Shown: positions 7,057-15,438, counted from the stretch's first letter. The stretch: 16,616 nt of DNA from Chrysochromulina tobinii (GCA_001275005.1 JWZX01002997.1:1-16616); one strand, 5' to 3'. Notes: a model not told the origin generated them from the letters alone. Numbers and translations are program-made.

Positions 7057-10000
7057 CTAATCCTTCGCCGAAGAGGAAGAGCCGCCCCCCACATTAGCTT
7101 TCCGCTTGCCCTTCCCCTTCGCGTGGGGTACCAGGTTCCCCACATACACCCACACCGAGGCGATTGCCGCATAGTGAGGGAAGACCTGCACCGCAAGCAG
7201 GAAGCCCACGTCTTTGTGGGGTTTCTGGTGGTAGTCGTAGTTGTTGAGCAGGTGCTCGACGATCATTTCGGGTGACGTGATCGAGAATGTGAGCGCGCGC
7301 CCCACAAGCAGATAGTCCGGTGGCAGCGCGGCGAGCAGCCTGCCACGCCACTTGTCGACGGCTCGGCGGTCCGTTGCAAGCGAGGAGCACGCGGCCATTT
7401 CGTACGTCGCCAGGCCCTGCTCGAGCACCGGCTCGAGGTTTCGATGCCAGTGCGTGCGGAGGCCGCGCGCACCACGCCACGACTGGTAGCCATACTTGAT
7501 GGCGAGATAGAGTTCTCGCCTCAGCCTCATGAGCCGCGAGGATGGTAGCTTAGGCCCAATACGACCGACGGAGTAGAACGGTTTGATGTCCAGGCCGCCC
7601 AAGGGCATGAAGTAGGTGCCTGGTACGCCGCTGCCGCGCCCGCCCACGTAGATGTAGTCGTCGCGCGTGAACGGTTCGGTCGCGCCATCGGTCGGGTCCA
7701 ACTGGAACTTGGAGAACTCGATCTCGCTGAACTTGACGCGCATGCCATCGAGCATGCGATGTGCGTCCTTGTGCGCGAGCAGCGCGTCATGCAAGAGCTG
7801 ATTCTCCAGCTGCCGGCCGTTGGTGTCGGGCCTCGCGGGCCCCATATCCCTCCAAATGAGCCCGAGAGGAAAATTGAATGGGAGCCATCGATCTTCATCA
7901 CTCTCCAGGTTGAAGCTCTGTTCGGTGATGGCCACATCTTGCAGGTTGGCCCACAGGTTCTCGTGGTTGACGAGCACCTCGATGGTGTCGTACGGGATTC
8001 GCTCCATCAACGGCGGCAGTGTGAGCTCGGCGAGCCTTCCGGCCTGACCTAAGACCACGCGCCCCACCATCGGTGCGTGCGTGTCCTTCCCCTCGCCCTC
8101 GGCCCCCGCCGGAACTTCCTTGACGGGCTTGAGAATGCTCGCCAGCAGCGCTTTGGGATCAGCCTTGATCGCTTTGGGATCAGCCTTGATCGCAAACTTG
8201 TCCACTACCTTTGCCATCGACTTGAACGACTTCGAGTCGCCACCCACTTCGCGCAGAGCCCGCAGGCCACCTCCAGCCGACCCCAGGCCACCTCCAGCCG
8301 AGGCACCTTCGGCCCCGTCCGGTCGGTAATCGCGGGGCGTCTCATACGGATCGATTTCTCCCTCCTGGGTCCACGGCTCCTCGTCATCGTGGTACAGCAG
8401 CTTCTCCTCCCTCTTCTGCAGCTCCGCTTTCTCGCGCTTAGCGCGCTCCTCGTCGCGCAGCCGCTTGTCCTCGGCCAACGCCTCCAGCGCGCGCAGGTAG
8501 CGCTTATCATCATGCGAGAGCGGCTCGCCTTTGTCTCTCTTGGCGCCGTCCTTCTTCACCGTGTCGAGCGTGGTGGCGTGCGCTTCCGTTTGCACTTTCA
8601 TCATTTGGAGCGCTGCCACCTCCCCTGCGCCCTCGAGGAGCACACTTTGGCATCGCGCGGGCAGCGTGTAGCAGCATCCCTTGGTCGTCTCCCAAAACTT
8701 GACATCGCCGGTGGGCTCGCGCGTGACCACCCACACGTGCTGCTGGATGCCACCGGGCAGCTTGCCAATCGCGAGGTACGCGTCGAGCCCAAGCCCGAGG
8801 AAGAGATTACACATGAGGATCGCGTGGTCTTCACTCGCTCCCTTTCGAACGTCCAGAAAGTAAGTGGGCGAGCTCCAGATCGGCTCGGTCGCCCTCTTCT
8901 TCTCTTTCTTGATGTGCGCGTCCTGCTGGAAGGTGATGCAACGCACCATACGGGCGATGGTCATGGGATCGCTCACGTCGCGTGGTGGCGAGCACTTGCA
9001 CAGAAACGTGGGCAAGAAGCGGCGGGTGTTCGTCTCATCAAGTGCCGTGGTCTGGAACCTGCCGGCATTGAGCAGGCGCAGCGGGATGGCTGCGCGCCAC
9101 TCGTGCTCACGATCCGTGAACGACTTGTCGAGATCGGCGCCGGTGTGCGTGTCACCGATGACCACGTCTTCGGGCAGCGCGGGCGTGAAGTACGCCTGTG
9201 GGGCGAATAGGTCGCAAGTCGTGGCCGTCAGTGGCGGTTAGTGGCCGTTAGTGGCCGATCATGGAACTCACTCTCAGGGGTCATCCGGGGAGTACCACTC
9301 CGATGGGTCATCCAAGGCACTCACATTAAGGGTAATACCGAGGAGCACCACTCCGAAGAGTACCACTCCGATGGGTCATCCGAGGCACTCCGAGGGGTCA
9401 TCCGGGGCAATCACCTTGATCTTGATCTCGCCACGGCTCTCGCCCATGCCTTGCTGCTTAAGATTCATCGGGCTCTCGTCGAGCACGCGCGTTCGGAGTA
9501 TCGCGCCGCCGGTGCCATCCTCGATACGATGGACTTGAGAGGCCGTGATCTTGGACAGGGGGATGCGGACGAAGCCAATGTCATCGGGCGCGACGGGGTT
9601 GTGGTGCAGCACGTACACGACGATGTCGCCCTTGGCGGCGAGATCTTCGGACGAGATACGGCTTAGGTTCGTTGGGAAGTACAGAGTCTCATCGTACTGC
9701 GGCGAGAGCGTCGAGCGAATGACGCGCGTCTGCTGCGACGTGGCGGCCCACACGACACTCACATACGGATCACACGTGCCATCCGGCTTCATCTGCGGCA
9801 GGTTGGTGCATCGCACGATCTGGACCGCCAGGTACGTCATCGTCTTGAGTCGTTTGACCACGTCACCGAACTGGGTGTGCTCGGGCTCCGAGACGAGCAC
9901 GATCGAGCCCTCGATCTGGCCAGCTTGCTTGAGGCGCGAGGGGGGCAGCGTCGACGCAGCCTCGCCGACGCCCTTGGATGCTTGCGGAACCGCCCGTGCT

Positions 10001-11547
10001 CTTTCCTTGTCGCGGCGCTCAGCCTCCCTATCGAACATGACCAGCGACGCCTCGATGTGCCCAGAGAGCAGCGCACCACGCAGTGGCACCTCAGCCCAGC
10101 CCATCAGGTCGGCCGACGAGCCATAGTCCCAGTCATACACTTCGATCGCGCAGCGTCTCGTTCTCGAGGTCGGAGCGGGTGCCTGATGAGGGAGCCAATC
10201 AGAGCCAATCAGAGCCCATCAGAGCCAATCAGAACCAATCAGAGCCAATCAGAGCCAATCAGAGCTAATCAGAGCCAATCCGAGCCAATCAGAGCCAATC
10301 AGAGCCAATCAGAGCCAATCTGGCTCGAGGTCGGAGCACGTACCAAAGTAGTACAGCGACCGCTTTGCGTCTGGGAATTTGGGAAAGAGCGTGTTATTCA
10401 CGTGCTCCGTCGTGGTCGTTCGCCCGAAGTAGCCGCCACGCTGCAGGGCGTTGGCGAGGCTTCGCGAGCTCGAGCTCTTGATGGAGAACTTGAGGAAAGG
10501 GTCCGCCGTCCCCTCGCCTCCAGCCTCGGCCTCCATGGGAAGCAGCTTGCGCGCGCTCCACTTTTCGAGCCTCATCTCGAATGTGAATCGCTCTTGCAAG
10601 TGGATGTGGAAGTGGCAGCGGTACGACTCGACCGTCGAACGGCCGTCGCGCTCGCAAAAGAGGACCTCCTGCTGCACAGAGCCGGCCACAATCTCGAGCA
10701 GCTTGATCGAGGCCGTCGAGATCTCGATCAGGTTGCCGAAACGCGTCTGCTCGGCCAAGACCAAGTGCAGCACGCGCTTGCCCAAATCGCGATGCGTACA
10801 TGACCACTTGCCCGAAAACTTCTTCTTGAGCTCGGCCGTAGCGTTGCGCTCGAGATTCGACGCGACGTCGCTCTTGAAGACAAGCTGGCGGCTCGTGCGC
10901 ACGCTCTTGCGTCTTGGGAGCAGCAGCCTCTTCAGCCTGAGCCATCGACTGCTGGCACCGCCGCCGCCGTCCTCGTCCGCTTCGGCGGCCTCGCCCTCGT
11001 CGTCGGCGGCGTTGCCGCCGATAGAGCTGGCGCCCGGGAGGCCGGGCTCGGCGCCGAGCGTCATGATCAACAGCACGTCGCGCCGCCGGCATGCAATGTT
11101 CGTGATGCGTAGCGAGTGGATGTCGCACTTGTACATGACCCGTGGGCGTCTGCTCGAGCCGCTTCCTGACTTGCCGAGACGAAACGCCGCGTTTTCATCG
11201 AGGTAGTCCTCCTCATCCTCGCCACCGGCCAGTGCCGCGTTTGCATTGAGTTGCTCCGTGATGTCGTCGTCGCTCTGAAAGCTCTCATCGTCGTCTTCCT
11301 GCACCTCGTTGGGATCGATGTCGTCATCACCCTCATTGTAGCCGCCTCGGACCCGCGTCTCATTTTTCGGCTTGTCTTTGGCGCGCGCGCCGGCACCTCC
11401 GCCGCTATCGCCGTCGAAACCAAGCTTTTGGCGTGCCTCGCTTGCCGTCATTCCGGTCATGTACTGCATGCCGTATGATGCCGTGGAAAGGAAGCCCTGG
11501 TCGCTCAGGCTGGCAGTGGTTTCGCCACCACGGATTGCTACTGACAT
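7057..11547 (-). CDS. CC2D2A: CC2D2A-family C2/transglutaminase-like protein (ciliary transition zone), three exons
   Basis: Predicted exons on the minus strand: 11547-10344, 10182-9415 and 9195-7057, about 1,370 residues. Residues 1-135 are acidic and disordered. A beta-rich C2-like region (~141-310) has an acidic Gly/Ala/Asp insert. A C2 domain (~311-460) reads KLLPMEAEAGGEGTADPFLK... and EVYDWDYGSSADLMGWAEVP. Another C2 (~520-640) contains MKPDGTCDPYVSVVW. A transglutaminase-like domain follows (SEDHAILMCNLFLGLGLDAYLAIG, HVWVVTRE). The end (WANLQD, then PHKDVGFLLAVQVFPHYAAIASVWVYVGNLVP) matches the CC2D2A C-terminus. CC2D2A belongs to the MKS/B9 complex at the base of cilia (family knowledge). 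The classical transglutaminase Cys position is Ser here (codon 8833-8835), so the domain is probably non-catalytic. Exons 2 and 3 join at phase 0. Exons 1 and 2 need one extra base skipped near 10147. The start at 11547 is the first ATG of the open frame. An orthologue is likely but a paralogue is possible. Confidence 0.8.
8150..8191 (-). repeat. 21-bp in-frame tandem duplication in CC2D2A exon 3
   Basis: GCTTTGGGATCAGCCTTGATC lies in two perfect, adjacent copies (8150-8170 and 8171-8191). On the coding strand they give the repeat IKADPKA-IKADPKA in a linker after the transglutaminase-like domain. Confidence 0.95.
8263..8301 (-). repeat. 21-bp period tandem duplication in CC2D2A exon 3
   Basis: CAGGCCACCTCCAGCCGA occurs at 8263-8280 and 8284-8301, separated by CCC. 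It encodes a duplicated SAGGGLG-type stretch in a flexible linker. This is the second in-frame short duplication in the same linker. Confidence 0.9.
9221..9260. repeat. Four copies of a 10-bp unit in intron 2
   Basis: GTGGCCGTCA, GTGGCGGTTA, GTGGCCGTTA and GTGGCCGATC follow each other without gaps. They share the core GTGGCCGTTA. The period is the same as that of the array in intron 1, with a different sequence. Confidence 0.9.
9276..9407. repeat. Interspersed direct repeats in intron 2
   Basis: AGGGGTCATCCGGGG occurs at 9276-9290 and 9393-9407. A 32-bp unit beginning AGTACCACTCCGATGGGTC occurs at 9291-9322 and 9359-9390 with one mismatch. Shorter pieces (GGTCATCC, CACTCCGA) recur between them. 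This looks like a decayed minisatellite. Confidence 0.85.
10163..10337. repeat. 14-bp direct repeats flanking the intron 1 array
   Basis: CTCGAGGTCGGAGC lies at 10163-10176 and again at 10324-10337, bracketing 147 bp that contain the 13-copy array. Homology extends a few bases further with mismatches, into the splice sites. Both copies encode SDLE of the same C2 strand on the minus strand. This is the pattern left by an insertion with target-site duplication or by a tandem duplication. Confidence 0.9.
10183..10343 (-). other. Intron 1 of the CC2D2A-family gene (161 bp), repeat-filled
   Basis: On the minus strand the donor is TTTG|GTACGT (10343) and the acceptor CATCAG|GCACCC (10183). Splicing restores a C2-domain strand reading YYFGTRSDLENETLR. 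130 of the 161 bases are a 10-bp array. The 161-bp length equals one 147-bp insert plus one 14-bp flanking duplicate. The exon 2 frame downstream needs one base (near 10147) skipped to reach EVYDWDY. Confidence 0.65.
10191..10320. repeat. 13-copy exact 10-bp minisatellite (AGAGCCAATC)
   Basis: Thirteen contiguous units of exactly 10 bp fill 10191-10320. Variants are GGAGCCAATC, AGAGCCCATC, AGAACCAATC, AGAGCTAATC and CGAGCCAATC; the others are perfect. On the plus strand 11 units carry CCAAT; the sense (minus) unit is GATTGGCTCT. The 10-bp period is close to one DNA helical turn. Confidence 0.97.
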
Positions 11548-11591
11548 GCTGCCCGGGCCTCTGTAGCCTCGGCTTAACGGTCAATTGGATC

Positions 11592-11622
11592 GGAGCGTCA
11601 ACCCGGTGGAGCGTCAAACCGG
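11592..11622. repeat. Tandem direct repeat in the CC2D2A promoter/leader
   Basis: GGAGCGTCAACCCGGT (11592-11607) is followed by GGAGCGTCAAACCGG (11608-11622), then a further GGAGCG. It lies in the 173-bp spacer 11548-11720 between the TRM10 stop and the CC2D2A start, 45-75 bp upstream of the ATG. It could be paired regulator sites or part of the leader. Confidence 0.7.
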
Positions 11623-11720
11623 AGCGAGCAGTTCAGACCAAAGAAGGCGCTCCATCTTCGTGTTTCGTCAACAAAACAGGAATTCACTGCGAATTTCGAG
11701 CAGCAACAGATGGCTGTACC

Positions 11721-12824
11721 CTACGTGGTCCCACCCTCCTCCCATTCCTCGTCCTGCTTCTGGGCGATCTCGTCGCCGCCGCCGTCCTCCTCTTCTCCGC
11801 CGTCCTCCTCCCCCTCTTCTTGGCCGACTTCCTGCCCGTCGCCTCGCGCGGTCGCCTCGCGCCGCTGTGGCATCACCTTGGTGAGCACGCTTGTCCAGTC
11901 GAGCCCCGAGGCGCGGAGCGTGAGGATCTCGACCACGTGGTTCACAGCGAGCACACGCCGCTGCGACATGCTCATGTACTCATCGATGGGCAGCCGGGCG
12001 GTGCGCACGTTGGCTTCGGACGCGAGCCGATGCGTCAGACCCTTCTGCTTGTTGTGGTCCACGAGCCCGCCGACGATATACACCTCGGATGAGTCCAGCG
12101 TGTCGAGCACCACGTCCGACTCGGAGCTCAAATACACTAAGCTCGAATGCTCCGGGAATACCTCGAGGTAATGACGCGGCTCAGGTCTAATCGCCCAGTT
12201 GCGCCAGCCCGGCCAGCCCGATTTCAGCTTCGCTTCGAGCTTGCCGCCGACCGACGTGAACGCCAGGCGCATCGGGAACGCTGAGCGCCTGTTTGCCGAA
12301 TGGCAGTAACTGAGCTGCTGCGCGAGCGACGCGATCTCACGGTCGTTCATCAGCTCATCAAAGCTCAGATCGACGACACATGTCGGGAGCGCCCTGTGCT
12401 CCATGGCCGCGCGCGCGGCCGCTTCCTCGTTCTGCGCGGCCGTGCGCTGGGCCGATTTCTCGGCCGCCTGCCGTTTCAACTCTGCCTGCTCCTCGGGGCT
12501 GAGCGTCTCCCAACGTGCCTGCGCGGCCGCGCGACGTTGCGCCTTTTCTTCTTTGATCTCCATCTTCTTGGCCTGCTTCCTGGCGGCAAAGTACTCGTCC
12601 TTTTTGGCGCGTTTCATGGCCTTTTTGGACGGGTACGCGGCGGAGGCGGAGGAGCCGGCCGTGGCCTTGGAGCTGTCGGCAGGCGGCTCTTGAGCGCCGC
12701 CGTCTGAAGGGACACCGTCTGCGTTGAAAGCGGAAGAGCTGGCGTCCTCCGCGACTTCGGGCAAGTCAGCATGGCCGCGGGGTGCCTCGTCGTCGGTCGT
12801 CTCGATCCTGGCATCGCCGTCCAT
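11721..12824 (-). CDS. TRM10: tRNA (guanine-N1)-methyltransferase, TRM10 family (SPOUT)
   Basis: 367-residue protein. TRM10 enzymes use S-adenosylmethionine to methylate N1 of purine 9 in tRNA (family knowledge). Residues ~1-60 are disordered. Residues ~65-145 are a Lys/Arg/Glu-rich helical region (KKAMKRAKKDEYFAARKQAKK), typical of the RNA-binding N-terminus of this family. The SPOUT domain spans ~147-325: VVDLSFDELMNDREI, LSYCHSANRR, VYLSSESDVVLDTLD, VYIVGGLVDHNKQKG, RLPIDEYM and VLAVNHVVEIL, then LDW. The Asp in GGLVDHN (about residue 256) corresponds to the conserved Asp proposed to assist catalysis. The C-terminal ~40 residues are strongly acidic (Gly/Glu/Asp). No organelle leader is evident, so a nuclear or cytosolic site is likely. 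Frame intact, no intron seen. It starts 270 bp from a divergent gene and ends 173 bp before the CC2D2A start. Confidence 0.92.
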   Translation of the reverse strand: MDGDARIETTDDEAPRGHADLPEVAEDASSSAFNADGVPSDGGAQEPPADSSKATAGSSASAAYPSKKAMKRAKKDEYFAARKQAKKMEIKEEKAQRRAAAQARWETLSPEEQAELKRQAAEKSAQRTAAQNEEAAARAAMEHRALPTCVVDLSFDELMNDREIASLAQQLSYCHSANRRSAFPMRLAFTSVGGKLEAKLKSGWPGWRNWAIRPEPRHYLEVFPEHSSLVYLSSESDVVLDTLDSSEVYIVGGLVDHNKQKGLTHRLASEANVRTARLPIDEYMSMSQRRVLAVNHVVEILTLRASGLDWTSVLTKVMPQRREATARGDGQEVGQEEGEEDGGEEEDGGGDEIAQKQDEEWEEGGTT

Positions 12825-13094
12825 AGTGCGAGGACCAGCTGCGAGGTCAAGGGGACGCAGGAGCTGCGTTCGGGGTTATTCGCGATTCACGTGACGGACT
12901 GTGAACGAAAAGCAAGACACGGTGAAGTCTAGATCAAATTCTCCGCCCACTCCCTTCCACCACTGCTGGCCTCCGGAGCACATTCGACAGCAATAGTAAA
13001 GACGAGACAGAAAGCGAGCGTTTCGCCAAGTCCAGAAGGAGTATACCATCGGGCAACGGGACGTCCGCACGGGCAACGGGACGGAGCGACGGGG
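12825..13094. promoter_or_regulatory. Divergent promoter region, TRM10 / armadillo gene
   Basis: The 270 bp between two outward-facing starts must hold both promoters. The only patterned sequence is a pair of GGGCAACGGGACG direct repeats (13051-13063 and 13071-13083), exactly 20 bp or about two helical turns apart and within 45 bp of the armadillo ATG. No TATA box is clear. Confidence 0.45.
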
Positions 13095-14890
13095 ATGGTG
13101 CTTACGATGGCATTTCACACGCCAGAGGGACCTCGCACCCCATGTGCCGCGAAGGAGTCGCCCTATGGCCATCGCGGATCAGTGCTGATTGATCAACCCC
13201 TGCAGCCCACGGGCGCGCCCTCCCTCTTCCGGCAGAGCAGCAAATCCAAGCTGCGGCCGTCCGACAATGAGTTGCTTGGTGTGGTCGAGGCCCTCGCCAA
13301 GTGCTCCGCCTCGTCGCCAATGACGGCCAACATCCTCGTCTGTTCCGGCTTCGTGCAGCCGCTTGTCAACGTCCTCACTGCGGGCGCAGCCGAGCCGGTC
13401 ATGCTCCTCAGCCTGCGCACGCTCGCTCACCTCGCCGGTCATCGAGAGCAGCACGGCGCTATCCGCCAGGCCGGCGTGCTCGAGCTCTTGATGAGCTTAC
13501 TGAGCGGGCCAAGCTTGAGTATGCATCTCGGCGTTCTCGAGGTGATGCATCCACTTGCACGTGGCTCTGATATGAAGGGACTGCTCCGCGAGGCGGGAGC
13601 GCTCAAGGTCCTTACGAAGCACATCCAGGCTGGCGCTCGACTCGAAGCGCAACCAATCGAGCTGGCTGTCGCAGAGGCGGCGCTCGGCGTGATCAAGAAC
13701 CTCGCGGCGAGCGCAGGCAACCAAGACGCGCTTCGCTCGTGTGGTGCCATCAAAGCGCTCGTCACAACACTCACCGTGGTGCCGGCGACGAGCATGGCAG
13801 CCGTGCGCGCAGCCTCCGTACTGAGCAACCTCGCCGTCTCCAATGAGGCCAACAAGAATGCCATCCGCGAGGCGGGGTGGGATTCCACGGCTGGTTTCCA
13901 TGCTCCATGTCCGCGGTGAGTCGGCGGCCGCCGCGACGGAGGCACTGGGCAACCTCGCCGCCAAGAACATTGCGAACAAGGACGCCACGCGCGAGGCGGG
14001 CGGCGTGCGCGCTCGCGGCGCAATTCCTGATGCTCACCAATGGCTCTGTGCCCGACAAGCTCAGCCGTCTCCATCGTGTCTCAGCCGTCTCCACAAGTTC
14101 AGGCGGCTCTGACTGCTTCTCGCGCTCCCCTCTGTCGTCTCGAGGTTCGTCACCGGCCCGAGACACACCCCGCTCGTCGCATGGCTCGGTGAGTAGCTCG
14201 CCTGTAACGTCCTCGGCATGCTCGCCGGCGTGTTCGCAGCCAAACTCGCGCCCATGCTCGCCGCGCGCCGTCCGCCCGTCCTCACCGCCCCCAGACATCG
14301 CCACTCTTGCAAACGACGTTCGCTGCCGCCGCCCAATGTCGCCGTTTGGGGGCCGCCCGTCCTCGCCCGCTCTCCTGCAGCCACTCCCTACCTTCTCTGT
14401 GCACGTGGCGCCCCCGGCCTGCGCCTTGTCTCTCCAGGGCTCATCGCCTCCGGTACCTGGCGCACCGAGCACTGAGGCGGCGGCAGAGCTCGCATCGGAC
14501 GAGGTGGTGCTGTCGCCACCGGGCAGCAGCGGCTCCCGGCAGTCACAGTCACATCCTGGCCACGCCTTTCCCGAAATGACTGTGGAAAGGACGGCCTGGG
14601 CGCTCCGCAACCTCACGGCCTCATCCGGGCTGAACACAGCGATCATCGCGGCCCACGGCATCACGACTAAGGCGCTCGAGGCGAAAGGCGAGCACCTGCT
14701 CAAGCCCCATGGAGACAAGCAGGCGGCGCCGCCGCTGCTGGCGCCGCAGCCCAAGCCGCCAGCGCCCAAGCCGCCGCCACTCCTGCCGTTGCTCACCACC
14801 AACGACGACTATGACGATGATGAGCCGAGCCGGCCGTGCACTATCGGGATTGCCATGACGCAGTTTAGCAAGACTGGCCGGGGCTATTAG
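13095..14890 (+). CDS. Armadillo-repeat protein (reading frame broken twice)
   Basis: About 598 residues if the three frames are joined. After a ~50-residue leader, armadillo-type helical repeats run from ~13260 to ~14060: NILVCSGFVQPLVNVL, AIRQAGVLELLMSLL, LLREAGALKVLTKHI, LRSCGAIKALVTTL, NKNAIREAG/GIPRLVSMLHV and NKDATREAGG. A long Ser/Pro-rich linker follows (~14080-14570), then another armadillo-like piece (RTAWALRNLTASSGLNTAII), a Pro/Lys-rich stretch and the C-terminus MTQFSKTGRGY. Armadillo folds are protein-binding scaffolds; partners cannot be named. The frame shifts at 13878 and again at 14005-14011, each equivalent to one extra base, and the repeat consensus continues across both. 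Either the assembly carries indel errors or this copy is damaged. Confidence 0.75.
13878..13878 (+). other. +1 frame break 1 in the armadillo gene
   Basis: GAG GCG GGG is followed by T and then GGG ATT CCA CGG CTG. Skipping the T gives EAGGIPRLVSML, the standard armadillo helix pattern. The uncorrected frame stops at 13919. Confidence 0.75.
14005..14011 (+). other. +1 (or -2) frame break 2 in the armadillo gene
   Basis: After REAGGV the armadillo frame reads RARGAIPDAHQW. The frame one base ahead reads ALAAQFLMLTNGSVPDKL and stays open to 14890. The site is the GC-alternating GTGCGCGCTC, so either one extra base or loss of a GC dinucleotide fits. Confidence 0.65.
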
Positions 14891-14895
14891 AGGAT

Positions 14896-15381
14896 GTGGG
14901 GCGATGCAGGATCGGGCGGAGCGTGCTGATGATGTTTAGCCGCCCGCGACCAATCTCTCAGAGTATCGTTCGTCGTAAGCTTTCGCGTTCGTCAACGACG
15001 CGCGTGTCGGCGTGTCTGGCGCCGCCCGAGAGCCGGTTGCGCGGCACCGGCCACCCGCACCACGATCCGGTCTACGATCGTCCTGCGCGGTCGAGGCACG
15101 GCACGTGCTGGGCCCCAGCGCCCCACGCCGTCCACGACCCTCCGCCCGCCCAGGTGTGGTTCGTGCGGGGGCGGCCGGAGGCACCAGAGCGCGTGAGGTC
15201 GGTCGGGGGCCGTGCCCACCGCGCGTGGGCTCGCCCCAGTACGGAGTACCCCAACCCGAACGCCCGCGTGGGCGCGCGTCCGTCGCATCTCGCATGGTCC
15301 GTCGTCGCCGCCGCGGCGCGCGAGGGCGAGCTGCGACTGAGTGAGTATGAAGATTTGTTGTATTATAAGAACAGCGGCTAG
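14896..15381 (+). CDS. Doubtful hypothetical ORF
   Basis: 161 codons opening 6 nt after the armadillo stop. Third-position GC is high and the last ~30 residues (AAAAREGELRLSEYEDLLYY) look protein-like, but composition is dominated by Arg and Pro and I recognise no domain. In a region this GC-rich, long open frames arise by chance. It might be a further shifted piece of the armadillo gene or nothing. Confidence 0.15.
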   Translation: MGRCRIGRSVLMMFSRPRPISQSIVRRKLSRSSTTRVSACLAPPESRLRGTGHPHHDPVYDRPARSRHGTCWAPAPHAVHDPPPAQVWFVRGRPEAPERVRSVGGRAHRAWARPSTEYPNPNARVGARPSHLAWSVVAAAAREGELRLSEYEDLLYYKNSG

Positions 15382-15420
15382 AAACGCGGGCAAATGGACA
15401 AGACGGACGGTTCGCGGAGC

Positions 15421-15438
15421 CGGGACCGATCGGTCCCG
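15421..15438. repeat. 18-bp perfect palindrome
   Basis: CGGGACCGATCGGTCCCG is self-complementary over all 18 bases. It lies in the convergent spacer, about 250 bp beyond the transporter stop. As RNA it could not form a stable loop without unpairing the centre, so a DNA-level role or chance is more likely than a terminator. Confidence 0.7.

Larger units (their letters stand above)
9196..9414 (-). other. Intron 2 of the CC2D2A-family gene (219 bp)
   Basis: On the minus strand the donor is AAG|GTGATT (intron begins at 9414) and the acceptor CCCCACAG|GCG (intron ends at 9196). Both flanking frames meet at phase 0, giving GEIKIK-AYFTPALPEDVV, while read-through meets a stop soon after 9376. The intron is mostly tandem and dispersed short repeats. 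RNA evidence is not available here, but frame, borders and protein continuity agree. Confidence 0.8.

Noticed and set aside
8077-9210. 377-codon plus-strand open frame
   Set aside because: It is antisense to the transglutaminase-like exon of the CC2D2A gene. Its length follows from high third-position GC.
10191-10320. CRISPR-like repeat array
   Set aside because: Units are 10 bp with no spacers between them, lie within a eukaryotic gene and have no cas genes nearby. It is a minisatellite.
9877-10803. Plus-strand open frame with an NQSQSEPIR-type repeat protein
   Set aside because: It arises from translating the 10-bp array and the antisense of C2-domain exons. The minus strand has recognisable domains, this one has none.
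11563-11578. RFX X-box in the CC2D2A promoter
   Set aside because: GTAGCC fits one half-site, but the second half (GGCTTAAC) departs from RGYAAC, and RFX control is not established for such protists.
3412-14011. Euplotes-type programmed +1 frameshifting
   Set aside because: That system works at AAA followed by a stop codon. The breaks here have no stop at the shift site and share no motif, so an indel explanation is preferred.
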